Part shown: piece by piece, positions 16,333-25,204 of the stretch
How the letters are laid out: every line of letters starts with the position of its first letter
Position numbering within the stretch: the stretch's first letter is position 1
DNA from: an uncultured Ruminiclostridium sp.
Lineage (GTDB): Bacteria; Bacillota; Clostridia; Oscillospirales; Acutalibacteraceae
Assembly: GCA_902490005.1 (NCBI GenBank)
Contig: CABUCM010000001.1
Span: forward strand, 1 to 64,000
Direction of reading: 5' to 3'
Length of the DNA stretch: 64,000 nucleotides
The notes under the pieces: model-generated
Seen by the model: the letters and a program-made list of their open reading frames with translations, nothing else
Told to the model about the DNA's origin: nothing
Database searches by the model: none
Made by a program: the position numbers and the translations under genes

Positions 16333-17337
16333 GTGCGGGTAACCATGGACGAAATCGCAAGAATTGCAGGGGTATCAAAAGCCACCGTTTCACGGGTGGT
16401 GAATCAAAAGGCGGACGGCGTAAGCGACGCCACTAGAAAACGAGTTCAGGAGCTGCTGAATCAGATGGGGTACCATAACAGTCCGGTGTTTTCCGCCGGT
16501 ACCAATGCGAAAACAAAAACCATCGGACTGATTGTACCGGATATTACCAATCCGTTTTTTCCAAGGCTGGTGGAGGCGGTGGAGGAAATCGCCAGCTTAA
16601 ATGGTTATTTGGTTTTGCTGGGCAATACCAATTTTTCTTCGGAGAAGGAGGACGGCTACATATCGGCGTTTATCGCTAAAAGAGTAGACGGCATTATTTT
16701 AGCGTCGGTGCAAAGCAGATACAGCAACGCTTACGACCTGTTTAAAAAATATGACGTTCCTTATGTGCTGGTGGATCGGGATATCCGTCACAGCAATTAT
16801 GACGCGGGGGTTTTTGTGTGCAACGACTATGCGCTGTTTACCGCCTGCGAGTATCTGATCCAGCATGGAAACACGGAAATCGCTTTTATTTCCGGTCCCG
16901 CCATGCTTTCCACGTCAGCGGACCGGATTGAGGGCTACCGGGCGGCCCTGACTCAGTACCAGATTCCTTATCAGGAAGAGTTGGTAAAGTACGGAAACTA
17001 CACGGTGGACAGCGGATATCAAGCGATTATGGAGCTTTATGAGGACCAGACCGGATTCACCGCGGTGATCGCTTCCAACGATACGATGGCCATCGGCGCC
17101 ATGAACGCCCTGCGAAAACTGAAAATCAATGTGCCGGAGCAGGTAGAGGTGATCGGCTTTGACGATATAGAGTTCGGAAAAATGATATCGCCCGCCCTGA
17201 CCACGATACAGCAGCCTGTGCGGGAAATGGGAAGAAAGGCGGCTTCGATCCTTTTATCCCTGATCAACGGAAAGGACCCGGAACATAAGATAGTCAATTT
17301 GGACGCCAAATTGATTGTGAGGGAATCTACGAGATAG
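16333..17337 (+). CDS. LacI-family transcriptional regulator of the sugar operon
   Basis: 334 residues. The LacI HTH is complete at 1-55 (TMDEIARIAGVSKATVSRVVN plus hinge), followed by a periplasmic-binding-protein-like effector domain (TIGLIVPDITNPFF ... DGIILA ... GFDDIEFGKMISPALTTIQQP). It starts with GTG at 16333, behind GAGGGGGAG. First gene of the operon, 10 bases before the kinase gene, so it is probably autoregulated; a sugar or sugar phosphate from the operon's pathway should be the inducer. The dyad at 16253-16274 is a possible target. Confidence 0.9.
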   Translation: MRVTMDEIARIAGVSKATVSRVVNQKADGVSDATRKRVQELLNQMGYHNSPVFSAGTNAKTKTIGLIVPDITNPFFPRLVEAVEEIASLNGYLVLLGNTNFSSEKEDGYISAFIAKRVDGIILASVQSRYSNAYDLFKKYDVPYVLVDRDIRHSNYDAGVFVCNDYALFTACEYLIQHGNTEIAFISGPAMLSTSADRIEGYRAALTQYQIPYQEELVKYGNYTVDSGYQAIMELYEDQTGFTAVIASNDTMAIGAMNALRKLKINVPEQVEVIGFDDIEFGKMISPALTTIQQPVREMGRKAASILLSLINGKDPEHKIVNLDAKLIVRESTR

Positions 17338-17347
17338 GGGGAAGGGT

Positions 17348-18286
17348 ATGAAAAAGATACTGATCGTTGGCAGCGCCAACGTGGATTTGTCCATACATGT
17401 AAAACAGATTCCTGCGGTGGGGGAAACCGTCCTGGGAAAAAGCTTGGAAAGGCTGCCGGGAGGAAAAGGCGCGAACCAGGCATGCGCTGTGGGAAAGCTG
17501 GGAGGAGATGGATGCTTTTTGTGCGCCATCGGCGCGGACGCGGCCGGCACGCTGCTTCAGGAAAGCCTGGGCGGGTCCGGGGTTAACCTTCAGCATGTGA
17601 AAATTTGCCCGGAAGAGAATACCGGCATGGCGGTGGTGTGCGTCAGCGACCGGGGAGAGAACAATATTATCGTGGTAGGCGGCGCCAATACCCAATGCGA
17701 TCCCAGTTATTTGGAGGAGCGGGAGCCGCTGTTCCGAAACTGTGATATTCTGCTGCTGCAAATGGAAATCCCCGTGGAAAGCGTAGCCTATGCGGTGAAA
17801 AAAGCCAAAAGCCTGAAAAAGACGGTGATTCTGAACCCGGCGCCGGTTCCGGAAAATTTTCCGGAAGAGCTTTTAAAATATGTGGATTATCTGACCCCCA
17901 ACGAGATAGAACTTTTTGCCTTGGCGAAAATGGAAATAAAAAACGATATAGAGTCCGTTATCCAGGCGGGGAATTACCTGCTGGAAAAGGGAGCGGGGCG
18001 CCTGCTGGTTACCCTTGGCGGCAAGGGAGCCCTTTATCTGGATAGAAAGGATCGAAGGCTGTTTGCCCCGCCGGAGGTTCCCGTGGTGGACACCACCTCG
18101 GCTGGAGATACCTTTAACGCGGCGTTTGCCGTAAAGCTGGCGGAAGGCTGGAGTGTGGAAAAGGCGGTGCGCTACGCTAATTACGCCTCGTCTCTGGCGG
18201 TTTCCCGTAAGGGAGCCCAGGATTCTATCCCCACGGGAAAAGAGGTTCAGGATTTCCTGGCGGCAAGGGAACCGGCCCTTCTGTAA
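17348..18286 (+). CDS. Ribokinase-like PfkB sugar kinase
   Basis: 312 residues, ribokinase subgroup of the PfkB family: GSANVDLSIHV at the start, the sugar-binding GGKGANQA (about 39-46), NPAPV, and the ATP-site/catalytic DTTSAGDTFNAAF near residue 250, where S replaces the more frequent G of DTTGAGD. Ribokinases phosphorylate the 5-hydroxyl of ribose, but in operons with GH32 such kinases may act on fructose. Substrate is inferred. It lies between the regulator and the binding-protein gene; a strong hairpin (18298-18327) follows. Confidence 0.85.
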   Translation: MKKILIVGSANVDLSIHVKQIPAVGETVLGKSLERLPGGKGANQACAVGKLGGDGCFLCAIGADAAGTLLQESLGGSGVNLQHVKICPEENTGMAVVCVSDRGENNIIVVGGANTQCDPSYLEEREPLFRNCDILLLQMEIPVESVAYAVKKAKSLKKTVILNPAPVPENFPEELLKYVDYLTPNEIELFALAKMEIKNDIESVIQAGNYLLEKGAGRLLVTLGGKGALYLDRKDRRLFAPPEVPVVDTTSAGDTFNAAFAVKLAEGWSVEKAVRYANYASSLAVSRKGAQDSIPTGKEVQDFLAAREPALL

Positions 18287-18297
18287 GCATGTGCTTA

Positions 18298-18327
18298 AGG
18301 CGGGAAAGCAATCCGGCTTGCCCGCCT
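18298..18327 (+). repeat. Intercistronic hairpin between kinase and binding-protein genes
   Basis: AGGCGGG-x-AAGC pairs with GCTT-x-CCCGCCT around a 6-base loop. No T-run follows, so it is not a terminator; it can protect or separate the mRNA upstream of the highly expressed binding-protein gene. Confidence 0.7.
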
Positions 18328-18358
18328 GAAAATAAAGCAAATGAAAAGGAGGAAAAAT

Positions 18359-19774
18359 ATGAAAAAGACAAAGATTTTGGCCCTGGGGTTAGCGATGCTG
18401 ATGGGCTTGGCTCCCATCACGGCGTGCAGCCAGGGCGACAGCGGCGAAAGCTCCCAGCCACAGGCATCTCAATCCGAGAGCAAGGGCGGGGAAGAAAGCG
18501 GCGGCGCGGACCAGCCGGAAAAGCACTGGACGATTTACACCATCCGGTCAGAGGACCTGCCCTCTTACCAGTGCCTGGATTATGTCCTTGAAAAGTATAA
18601 GGACGAGGTCAACCCTAACGTATCCTGGGATCACATTTACATCGCCGACCGTCCTACCTATCTGCAAAAGATCAAAACCTTGATCGCCGCAAACGACGCG
18701 CCGGATATGTTCGACGAGGATCCGGACCCCTATACCACGCAGCTGTATAAGGAAGGCGTGCTGAAGGATTTGACCCAATTCTGCGAGGAGAACAATATAG
18801 AGGATTACTTCTATTCCGCCGCTTTCGATTGGTGCAAATTCTCTAACGGCATCGTCATGGGCCTGCCCAGCCAGTATACCATCGAAATGTTCTGGTACAA
18901 CACCGAATACTTCGACAAAGCCGGCGCCAAGCCGCCCGAGTATCTGGATGACTTCATGGATACCTGCCAGACGCTGAAGGATGCGGGGTATACCCCCTTG
19001 TCGATCTCCGGTGTAGAAAGCTGGACCATGCTGAGAGTCCTGGAATGGACTACCTTCCGCCTAGAGGGCAACCAGTATCTGCTGGACTGCGCCAGGGGCA
19101 TACGCAAGTATTCCGAGCCCACCGGTTTGGCGGCTGCCCAGTTCCTGTATGACTTAGGCGCCAAAGGCTACCTCCACGAGAATTTCGCGGCGGCGGATTT
19201 GGCGGAGGCACAGGAGCTGTTCACCACCGGACAGACCGCCATGTATTACATCGGTTCCTGGGAAATGAGCGCCATGCTGGATAAGAATCTTTCTGACGAC
19301 ATGAAGGGCAAGATCGACTATTTCACGCTGCCTGAAATGAAGAACGGCACCACCAAGGCCAACCAGATCAACGTGGCAGGCGGCACCCCTATGTGCTTCA
19401 GCGCGGAGAAATGGGATGAGCAGACCGAGCAGATGATTCTGTACTACTGTAAGTATATGGGCGAATACCAGTCCCAGTACGAGTTTACTCCCGCCAAGGG
19501 CTATGAGGCGCCTAAGGGCGAAACCGAACACGACCAGCAGATCATTGACCGGATTGCCAAGGATATGGCCAATGTAGAAGGCGTTATCCGCCTGTACGAT
19601 CTGGAATTTGACCCCACCACCAACACCAATAACGGCCCGCAGGCGGTCTCCCTGGCGCTGAACGATATCACGCCCGAGGAATTCTGCGCTTCCGTGGACG
19701 AGTCTGTGGAACAGAACGCCGCCGACTGGTTCGACGATGTGGCGGAGGAACTGCTGAAAGCGGAAAAAGAGTAA
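18359..19774 (+). CDS. ABC transporter sugar-binding lipoprotein
   Basis: 471 residues from ATG 18359 (AAGGAGG 6 bases upstream). Lipoprotein signal with lipobox ITAC and the acylated cysteine at residue 23, then a Ser/Glu-rich linker, then a family 1 extracellular solute-binding fold (MSM/UgpB type; YLQKIKTLIAANDAPDMF, GPQAVSLALNDI). It would capture the saccharide outside the membrane and hand it to the two permeases at 23365-25130. The transporter genes are split: the binding protein lies four genes away from the permeases. Confidence 0.9.
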   Translation: MKKTKILALGLAMLMGLAPITACSQGDSGESSQPQASQSESKGGEESGGADQPEKHWTIYTIRSEDLPSYQCLDYVLEKYKDEVNPNVSWDHIYIADRPTYLQKIKTLIAANDAPDMFDEDPDPYTTQLYKEGVLKDLTQFCEENNIEDYFYSAAFDWCKFSNGIVMGLPSQYTIEMFWYNTEYFDKAGAKPPEYLDDFMDTCQTLKDAGYTPLSISGVESWTMLRVLEWTTFRLEGNQYLLDCARGIRKYSEPTGLAAAQFLYDLGAKGYLHENFAAADLAEAQELFTTGQTAMYYIGSWEMSAMLDKNLSDDMKGKIDYFTLPEMKNGTTKANQINVAGGTPMCFSAEKWDEQTEQMILYYCKYMGEYQSQYEFTPAKGYEAPKGETEHDQQIIDRIAKDMANVEGVIRLYDLEFDPTTNTNNGPQAVSLALNDITPEEFCASVDESVEQNAADWFDDVAEELLKAEKE

Positions 19775-19797
19775 CGGAAAAAATGCAAGCTTTGTGT

Positions 19798-19827
19798 CCG
19801 CGGGGGATGGGAAACCATCTTCCGCGG
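19798..19827 (+). repeat. GAAA-capped hairpin between binding protein and GH32
   Basis: A 13-bp stem with two G-T wobbles (19798-19810 with 19815-19827, ends CCGCGG) closes a GAAA tetraloop. No T-run; likely mRNA stabiliser or processing site that lets the binding protein be made in excess. Confidence 0.75.
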
Positions 19828-19853
19828 CAAATATCTGCGGAAAGGATGATACC

Positions 19854-21374
19854 ATGAACAAAAGAGACCATTTACAGGCTCTGCGGGAAGCCGACGAATA
19901 CATGGAGAAGGTAAAGGACGAGGTCCAGAAGCATCCCTGGCGGCAGGACTACCATTATTCCCCCACGGTTGGCTGGATCAACGATCCCTGCGGCTTGGTG
20001 CAAATTGACGGCTACTACCATATGCTTTGCCAGCATTATCCCTTCAGCGGGGCCTGGGGGATGATGTATCTTTCCCATGCCCGCAGCAAGGATTTGGTGC
20101 ACTGGGAACGGCTTCCAGAGGCGGTGGCCCCCAGCGAGCCATATGATTACTGGGATGAAAAGCACGGCGGCGTTTATACCTGCTGCGGTATCGACGACGA
20201 GGGCGTGTATAAGATCATCTATACCGGCCACACGGAGGCTTTCGGACAGGTGGAATGCTTAGCCACCGCCGAGGACGGGATTCACTTTACAAAATACGAG
20301 GGAAACCCTATCCTTTCCAAATGCCCGGAGGGGATGCGGCAGAACGATTTCAGGGACACCAAGGTTTGGAAGCGGGGCAAAAAATGGTACATGACCGCCG
20401 GCACCACCGAGGGGAAATTCGGCAGGGTAGCGCTTTACCATTCCGAGGATTTAATCAACTGGGAATTCCAGAGCTTTATCTGGGAAAGCCGGGGAGAGTA
20501 CGGCACCATGCCGGAGTGCCCCAACTTCTTTGAGGTGGACGGCAAATGGGTGCTGATTTTCGCGCCTTTGGAATTAGAGGACCGGAAGGCCATGTATTTA
20601 GTGGGGGATTTCGACTATGACGCCGGGCGCTTCTTTCCCCAGACCGTGGGAGAGGTAGACTGGGGCCTGGATTACTACGCGCCCCAGGTGTTCAAGGACG
20701 ACATGGGCCGCACCGTGATGCTGGGGTGGATGGAGGCGTGGTCTTTCCATCCCTGGTATTTGGGTAACGAGAAAAACGGCCAGAACCCCCACGGTTATGT
20801 TTACGACTGCTCGGAGATCGGCTTCAACGGCAGTATCTCCACCGCTAGGACCATTTCCGTCTGCCACGACGGCAAGCTGAAATTCGATCCGGTGCCGGAA
20901 TTGAAGTCGCTGCGAAAGGACCCGAGAACGGAGTATAATAGGACGGTCAAGGCCGGGGAAAACACCCCCATAACCGCGGGGGACAACATTCACTGCGAGA
21001 TTTTCGCCACCTTTGACCTAACCCAAACCGACGCGGATGTCATCGGTTTTGGAATCAGAAGCTCCAAGGAGCATGAGACTCTTTTGGAATTTGACCTGGC
21101 CCATGGAGAGATTATCTTTGACCGGACCCGCTCGGGCAATCAGTCGGCGGTGACCCGGAGGTGCAACCTGGAATCGGTGCGCAAGGACGAACTGACTGTC
21201 CATATTTATATGGACAGTACCACGGTGGAACTGTTTACAGACGATAACCGCACCGTCATGACCAACTGCATTTATTCTCCCATTGAAAGCGACGGCTTGT
21301 ATCTTTATACCAAGGGCGGCGATACCCTGGTAACCAAGCTGCAGACCTGGGGAATGGAAAAGGTCAACAAATAA
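19854..21374 (+). CDS. GH32 beta-fructosidase (sucrose/fructan hydrolase)
   Basis: 506 residues from ATG 19854. The GH32 five-blade propeller motifs are visible: WINDPCG with the nucleophile D44, FRD168 (transition-state residue; RDT instead of RDP), MPE221CPNF with the acid/base glutamate, and the YYAPQ block. A beta-sandwich domain follows after about residue 330. There is no signal peptide, so it acts in the cytoplasm on imported sucrose, sucrose phosphate or short fructans. The cysteine in NDPCG replaces the usual asparagine of NDPNG. Placed between transporter and aldolase genes in the sugar operon. Confidence 0.92.
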   Translation: MNKRDHLQALREADEYMEKVKDEVQKHPWRQDYHYSPTVGWINDPCGLVQIDGYYHMLCQHYPFSGAWGMMYLSHARSKDLVHWERLPEAVAPSEPYDYWDEKHGGVYTCCGIDDEGVYKIIYTGHTEAFGQVECLATAEDGIHFTKYEGNPILSKCPEGMRQNDFRDTKVWKRGKKWYMTAGTTEGKFGRVALYHSEDLINWEFQSFIWESRGEYGTMPECPNFFEVDGKWVLIFAPLELEDRKAMYLVGDFDYDAGRFFPQTVGEVDWGLDYYAPQVFKDDMGRTVMLGWMEAWSFHPWYLGNEKNGQNPHGYVYDCSEIGFNGSISTARTISVCHDGKLKFDPVPELKSLRKDPRTEYNRTVKAGENTPITAGDNIHCEIFATFDLTQTDADVIGFGIRSSKEHETLLEFDLAHGEIIFDRTRSGNQSAVTRRCNLESVRKDELTVHIYMDSTTVELFTDDNRTVMTNCIYSPIESDGLYLYTKGGDTLVTKLQTWGMEKVNK

Positions 21375-21393
21375 GAGGCTTTATGAAAGGATG

Positions 21394-21431
21394 TCAGCCG
21401 GTAGAACCGGGCTTCCGGTTTTCCCGGCTGA
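21394..21431 (+). repeat. Two-tier hairpin between GH32 and aldolase genes
   Basis: An outer stem TCAGCCGG/CCGGCTGA encloses an inner AACCGG-GCTT-CCGGTT hairpin; no T-run follows. Confidence 0.7.
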
Positions 21432-21475
21432 TCCAATGAAAATAGGCGGCAGCCGCGTAGAAAGTGGGAGAAAGT

Positions 21476-22327
21476 ATGGATGGATTAACGCTGAAAAAAT
21501 TACTGCGCCAGGCGGATGAGAACGGGTTTGCGATCCCGTCCTTTAATTATTCTGACATTTGGGATTTTAAGGCCATTGTAGAGGCGGCAGAGGAGGAAGA
21601 GGCGCCGGTTATGATTGCCTCCAATCCGCTGGTGGTCGCGGAACTGGGAGCAAAAATCTGCGGCGGGTTTGCCAACGCGGCGATGGAAGAGGCCAAAATC
21701 CCGCTGGTACATCATTTAGACCACTCTTTTCAGGTGGAAATGTGCAAGGAGTGCATCGACTGCGGGTATCCCTCGGTGATGATCGACGCTTCAAAATATG
21801 ACCTGGAAACCAATATAAAATACGTCAATCAGGTGATGGAATACGCCAAGCCCAAGCATGTCCATGTGGAAGCGGAAATCGGGAAAATCAAAGGCAAGGG
21901 CATAGAGGGGGACTTTAAGGGCGGCGATTTTTTGGCGGCGGTGGACGACGCCGCCGCGCTAGTGAAGGCCACCAACGTGGATTCCCTGGCGGTAGGGATC
22001 GGGTCCGCCCATGGGTTTTATCAAGGCAAGCCGGAGCTGAATTTCAAGCGCCTGGCGGAAATCAATAAGGCCATTGATACCCCCCTGGTGCTTCACGGGG
22101 GTACGGGAATCCCCAAGGAGGATATCCAGCGGGCGATTAAAGAGGGCATCAACAAAGTGAATGTGGGAACCATCATTCACTGTACCTATATGAACAACCT
22201 GCGGGAGGAGCTGAACCGGGCTGGGGATAACCCTTATACCCTGGATATTATGAAGGCGGTTTACCCCAAGGTGAAAGAGGTGGTCAAACGCTGGATCCGG
22301 GTTTGCATGGCAAACGGCAAGGCGTGA
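21476..22327 (+). CDS. Class II ketose-bisphosphate aldolase (sugar operon copy)
   Basis: 283 residues from ATG 21476 behind GGGAG. Class II aldolase marks: FAIPSFNYSD, the zinc-binding VHHLDHS region, VHVEAEIG with the second metal site, GIGSAHGFY and VLHGGTGIP. It splits a ketose bisphosphate (fructose- or tagatose-1,6-bisphosphate) to glycerone phosphate and glyceraldehyde 3-phosphate using Zn. HHLDH replaces the more common CLHLDHG. Together with the PfkB kinases in the same operon it completes a dedicated route from imported sugar to triose phosphates. The window holds a second, distinct class II aldolase at 29692. Confidence 0.88.
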   Translation: MDGLTLKKLLRQADENGFAIPSFNYSDIWDFKAIVEAAEEEEAPVMIASNPLVVAELGAKICGGFANAAMEEAKIPLVHHLDHSFQVEMCKECIDCGYPSVMIDASKYDLETNIKYVNQVMEYAKPKHVHVEAEIGKIKGKGIEGDFKGGDFLAAVDDAAALVKATNVDSLAVGIGSAHGFYQGKPELNFKRLAEINKAIDTPLVLHGGTGIPKEDIQRAIKEGINKVNVGTIIHCTYMNNLREELNRAGDNPYTLDIMKAVYPKVKEVVKRWIRVCMANGKA

Positions 22328-22363
22328 CTTTACTGGTATAACCCTTTTATTTTGAAAAGAGCG

Positions 22364-22380
22364 CAGGGGCGTCCCCCCTG
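22364..22380 (+). repeat. Short hairpin between aldolase and second kinase genes
   Basis: CAGGGG and CCCCTG pair around a 5-base loop; no T-run. Weaker than the other intercistronic hairpins of the operon. Confidence 0.5.
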
Positions 22381-22407
22381 AGACAGGATAAAAACCCTGG
22401 GAAGGAT

Positions 22408-23346
22408 GTGGTTTCTATCAAAGTACTGTGCGTAGGATTAATGGTATGCGATCTGCTGATTAAACCGGTTACAGAGGAAGCCCTCAAATCAGACTGTGTC
22501 CAAGCGGAGGCCATCCGGATGCTGGTAGGAGGGGACGCGTTCAATGTAGCCTCCAACTTAGCGGCGCTGGGAACAGAGGCCGACCTATTCAGCGCGGTGG
22601 GAAAAGATACTTTCGGCGCTTTCGCCTTGGATTACGCGGAAAGGCTGGGAGTGTCCGCCAAGTGGATTGAAACCACAAACGGCCCCACGTCGGTGACGGC
22701 GGTGCTGATTCATCCCGATGGGGAACGGAACTTTGTGGTGCAGCGGGGCGCGAGCCACGAAATCAGCGAGGACCGTATCCGCGATGACCTGCTTCAGGAA
22801 TACGACCTGCTATACATCGGCAGCGCGTGCGGCATTCCCGGTTTGGATGGGGAAGGGCTGGCCCGGCTGCTTCAGCGTGCCAAGGCCCTCGGACGGCTGA
22901 CGGCCATGGATATCACCGGGAACCCCTCTAAAGAGGCGGTATCCCAGATCCTGCCGGCGCTGCCGTATCTGGATTATTTTCTTCCCAGTTCTTACGAGGC
23001 CATGGCCCTTTCCGGCAAGGAAACGCCTGAGGAGGCGGCGGGCTATTTCCACCAAAAAGGCGTGCCGGTGGTGGCGGTGAAAATGGGGAATCAGGGCGCC
23101 CTGCTTTCCTATGGGAAGCTGCGGAAAAGGTTTCCCGCCTTAGAAGGGCCGGTGATGGATACCACAGGAGCCGGGGACGCGTTTGTGTCGGGCTTTTTAT
23201 CGGCTCTTGGCAGAGGAGAGCCTCTTTCAAGCTGTGTTCAGATGGGGAACGGAGCGGGAACGGCATGCGTAGGCAAGCTAGGGTCCTCCGGAACCCTTCC
23301 GTCTTATGAGGAATTGGTTTTCCTGGCCGGGATACATGGATCATAA
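22408..23346 (+). CDS. Second PfkB-family carbohydrate kinase
   Basis: 312 residues from GTG 22408. PfkB signatures: GGDAFNVASNLAALG (substrate end, about 43-57) and DTTGAGDAFVSGFL near residue 249 with the catalytic aspartate. It differs clearly from the ribokinase-like kinase at 17348, so the operon has two kinases for two substrates or two phosphorylation steps, e.g. hexose to hexose phosphate and hexose phosphate to bisphosphate feeding the aldolase. That assignment is inference. Stops 18 bases before the permease gene. Confidence 0.85.
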   Translation: MVSIKVLCVGLMVCDLLIKPVTEEALKSDCVQAEAIRMLVGGDAFNVASNLAALGTEADLFSAVGKDTFGAFALDYAERLGVSAKWIETTNGPTSVTAVLIHPDGERNFVVQRGASHEISEDRIRDDLLQEYDLLYIGSACGIPGLDGEGLARLLQRAKALGRLTAMDITGNPSKEAVSQILPALPYLDYFLPSSYEAMALSGKETPEEAAGYFHQKGVPVVAVKMGNQGALLSYGKLRKRFPALEGPVMDTTGAGDAFVSGFLSALGRGEPLSSCVQMGNGAGTACVGKLGSSGTLPSYEELVFLAGIHGS

Positions 23347-23364
23347 AGGAGAGGAGATGTTGTT

Positions 23365-24252
23365 ATGGATAAAATGCTGAGAAGCAAAAAATGGATTTTG
23401 CTGTTCCTGCTGCCCTCGCTGCTGATCTTTACAGCGACTGTGTTTGTACCCATCATATGGTCGATGGTTTACAGCTTTTACTCCTGGAACGGAGTATCCT
23501 CCATGAAATTTATTGGCTTCGAAAATTTCACCAATATGTTTTCAGACAAGAATTTTGTCCAGAGCGTGGTGAACAATCTGATTTTTGTGGCCATTAACGT
23601 GGTAGGGCAGCTGTTTGTAGGCGCTTTTGTAGCGGTGCTGCTGACCTATGTGGGGAAAAGCCGGGAGCTGTTTAAAACCCTGTATTTTACCCCGGTAATT
23701 TTAGCCAGCGTGGCGGTGGCCAAAATCTGGTCTAAATTTTTCAGCGTGGACCCGGACGGCGTAATCAACAGCCTGCTGCAGTTTGTGGGCTTGGGCAGCT
23801 TGAAAACCGCTTGGCTGGGCAACGCGGCGACCTCCCTGGGAAGCGTGTCCCTGGTGGAAAGCTATTGGCATATGGCCTTGTTCATGGTGATTATTTATTC
23901 CGGCCTCATCACGATTTCAGAGGATGTGCTGGAATCCGCCGTAATGGATGGCGCTTCCGCCTGGAGAATGTTCTGGAAGATCAAGCTGCCTTTGATGAGC
24001 GAGGTTTTCGTGGTGGCGTTGGTGATGGTGGTCAACGGCTGCTTAAAGGCCTTTGACATCATCTTTATCTCCACTTCCGGCGGCCCAGGCTACTCTTCCG
24101 AGCTGGTGGCCACCTATATGTATAAAGTGGCGTTTACCAGCGCTAAATACGGCTACGGCAGCGCAATCGCCTTGTTCCTGGTGGTGGAAAGCATGATTGC
24201 CGTCATGCTGATCCGGAAGATCGCCAACCGCGTTCAAAAAAATACCCTTTGA
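23365..24252 (+). CDS. ABC sugar permease, MalF-type
   Basis: 295 residues, about six membrane spans, with the cytoplasmic EAA-like loop ESAVMDGASAWRMFWKIKLPLM near residue 195 that docks the ATPase. Preceded by AAAGGAGAGG. It pairs with the permease at 24291 and the binding lipoprotein at 18359. No ATPase gene is in the operon, so an MsmK-like shared ATPase is expected elsewhere. Confidence 0.92.
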   Translation: MDKMLRSKKWILLFLLPSLLIFTATVFVPIIWSMVYSFYSWNGVSSMKFIGFENFTNMFSDKNFVQSVVNNLIFVAINVVGQLFVGAFVAVLLTYVGKSRELFKTLYFTPVILASVAVAKIWSKFFSVDPDGVINSLLQFVGLGSLKTAWLGNAATSLGSVSLVESYWHMALFMVIIYSGLITISEDVLESAVMDGASAWRMFWKIKLPLMSEVFVVALVMVVNGCLKAFDIIFISTSGGPGYSSELVATYMYKVAFTSAKYGYGSAIALFLVVESMIAVMLIRKIANRVQKNTL

Positions 24253-24290
24253 TCCGGCCAACCCAATGAAAAGGAATAGGAGGAATCTCA

Positions 24291-25130
24291 ATGCGTAAAA
24301 AAAAGTTTTCGCCGGTCCGGATCATCTTTTACCTGGTTTTGATTTTATTCCTCATCTATCAGCTTTATCCTATTATCTGGATGATCATCACCAGCTTTAA
24401 ATCGCCTGTCGACGTGCAGCGAAACAGCCCGTTTTCCTTTCCAAACCCTATTTTCACCGAAAACTATATTAACGCGGTGAAAAAAGCGGACCTGCTGCTG
24501 TATTTCCGCAACAGCGCCGTGGTGACTGTCATCACGATGGTACTGGTGATTTTGTTCAGCAGCACCGCTGGGTTCGCCCTGGAGAAGCTGAGGTTTAAAG
24601 CGCATGGAGCGGTGCTCAGCTATTTTCTCACGGGAATCACCATCCCCATCCACATTACCTTGATCCCATTGTTTATCATTTATAAAAACGTTGGAATGCT
24701 GGACACTTGGTTCTCTCTGATCCTGCCGCAGATAGGATTTTGCCTGCCTCTGTCGATTTATCTGTTCACGGCCTTTTACCGCTACATACCCAATTCCATG
24801 TTTGAGGCGGCGATTATCGACGGCGCCAGTGTGCCCAGAAGCTTCTTCTCTATTTATTTCCCGTTATCCAAAAATACCATTATGACGGTGGCTACCGTAA
24901 ACTTTATCTCCGTTTGGAATGAGTTTGTATTCGCCAATACCTTCACCCTCAGCACCAATATGAGGACGATTCCAGTGGGCTTGAAGGATTTTGTTGGAGA
25001 ATACGGCAAGGTGGACTGGGGCTGTACCTTTGCGGCCATTGCCCTGACGCTGCTGCCGCTGATGATCCTATACTTTATTTTCAACAAAAGTATCATTTCC
25101 GGCATGACAGCCGGCGCCATCAAAGAATGA
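24291..25130 (+). CDS. ABC sugar permease, MalG-type
   Basis: 279 residues, about six membrane spans, with the EAA loop FEAAIIDGASVPRSFFSIYFPLS near residue 190 and the typical C-terminal FNKSIISGMTAGAIKE. Strong AGGAGG site. Last gene of the sugar operon; the palindromic terminator at 25143 starts 12 bases after its stop. Confidence 0.93.
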   Translation: MRKKKFSPVRIIFYLVLILFLIYQLYPIIWMIITSFKSPVDVQRNSPFSFPNPIFTENYINAVKKADLLLYFRNSAVVTVITMVLVILFSSTAGFALEKLRFKAHGAVLSYFLTGITIPIHITLIPLFIIYKNVGMLDTWFSLILPQIGFCLPLSIYLFTAFYRYIPNSMFEAAIIDGASVPRSFFSIYFPLSKNTIMTVATVNFISVWNEFVFANTFTLSTNMRTIPVGLKDFVGEYGKVDWGCTFAAIALTLLPLMILYFIFNKSIISGMTAGAIKE

Positions 25131-25142
25131 TTAGTGAATATT

Positions 25143-25192
25143 AATATAAGCAAAAGGTCCCGGAAACGTTTCCGGGACCTTTTGCTTATATT
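25143..25192. terminator. 50-bp perfectly palindromic bidirectional terminator
   Basis: Bases 25143-25192 read the same on both strands without a single mismatch; the centre is between 25167 and 25168. Inner part GGTCCCGGAAAC / GTTTCCGGGACC, outer part AT-rich with T-runs on both sides. It lies between the convergent ends of the sugar operon and the surface-protein gene and serves both. Confidence 0.95.
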
Positions 25193-25204
25193 TCGTTGGT
25201 GCGT

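Noticed and set aside
19154..19903. A 249-codon minus-strand frame across the binding-protein gene.
   Set aside because: Shadow of a GC-rich coding region; the plus frame has lipobox, family motifs and a ribosome site.
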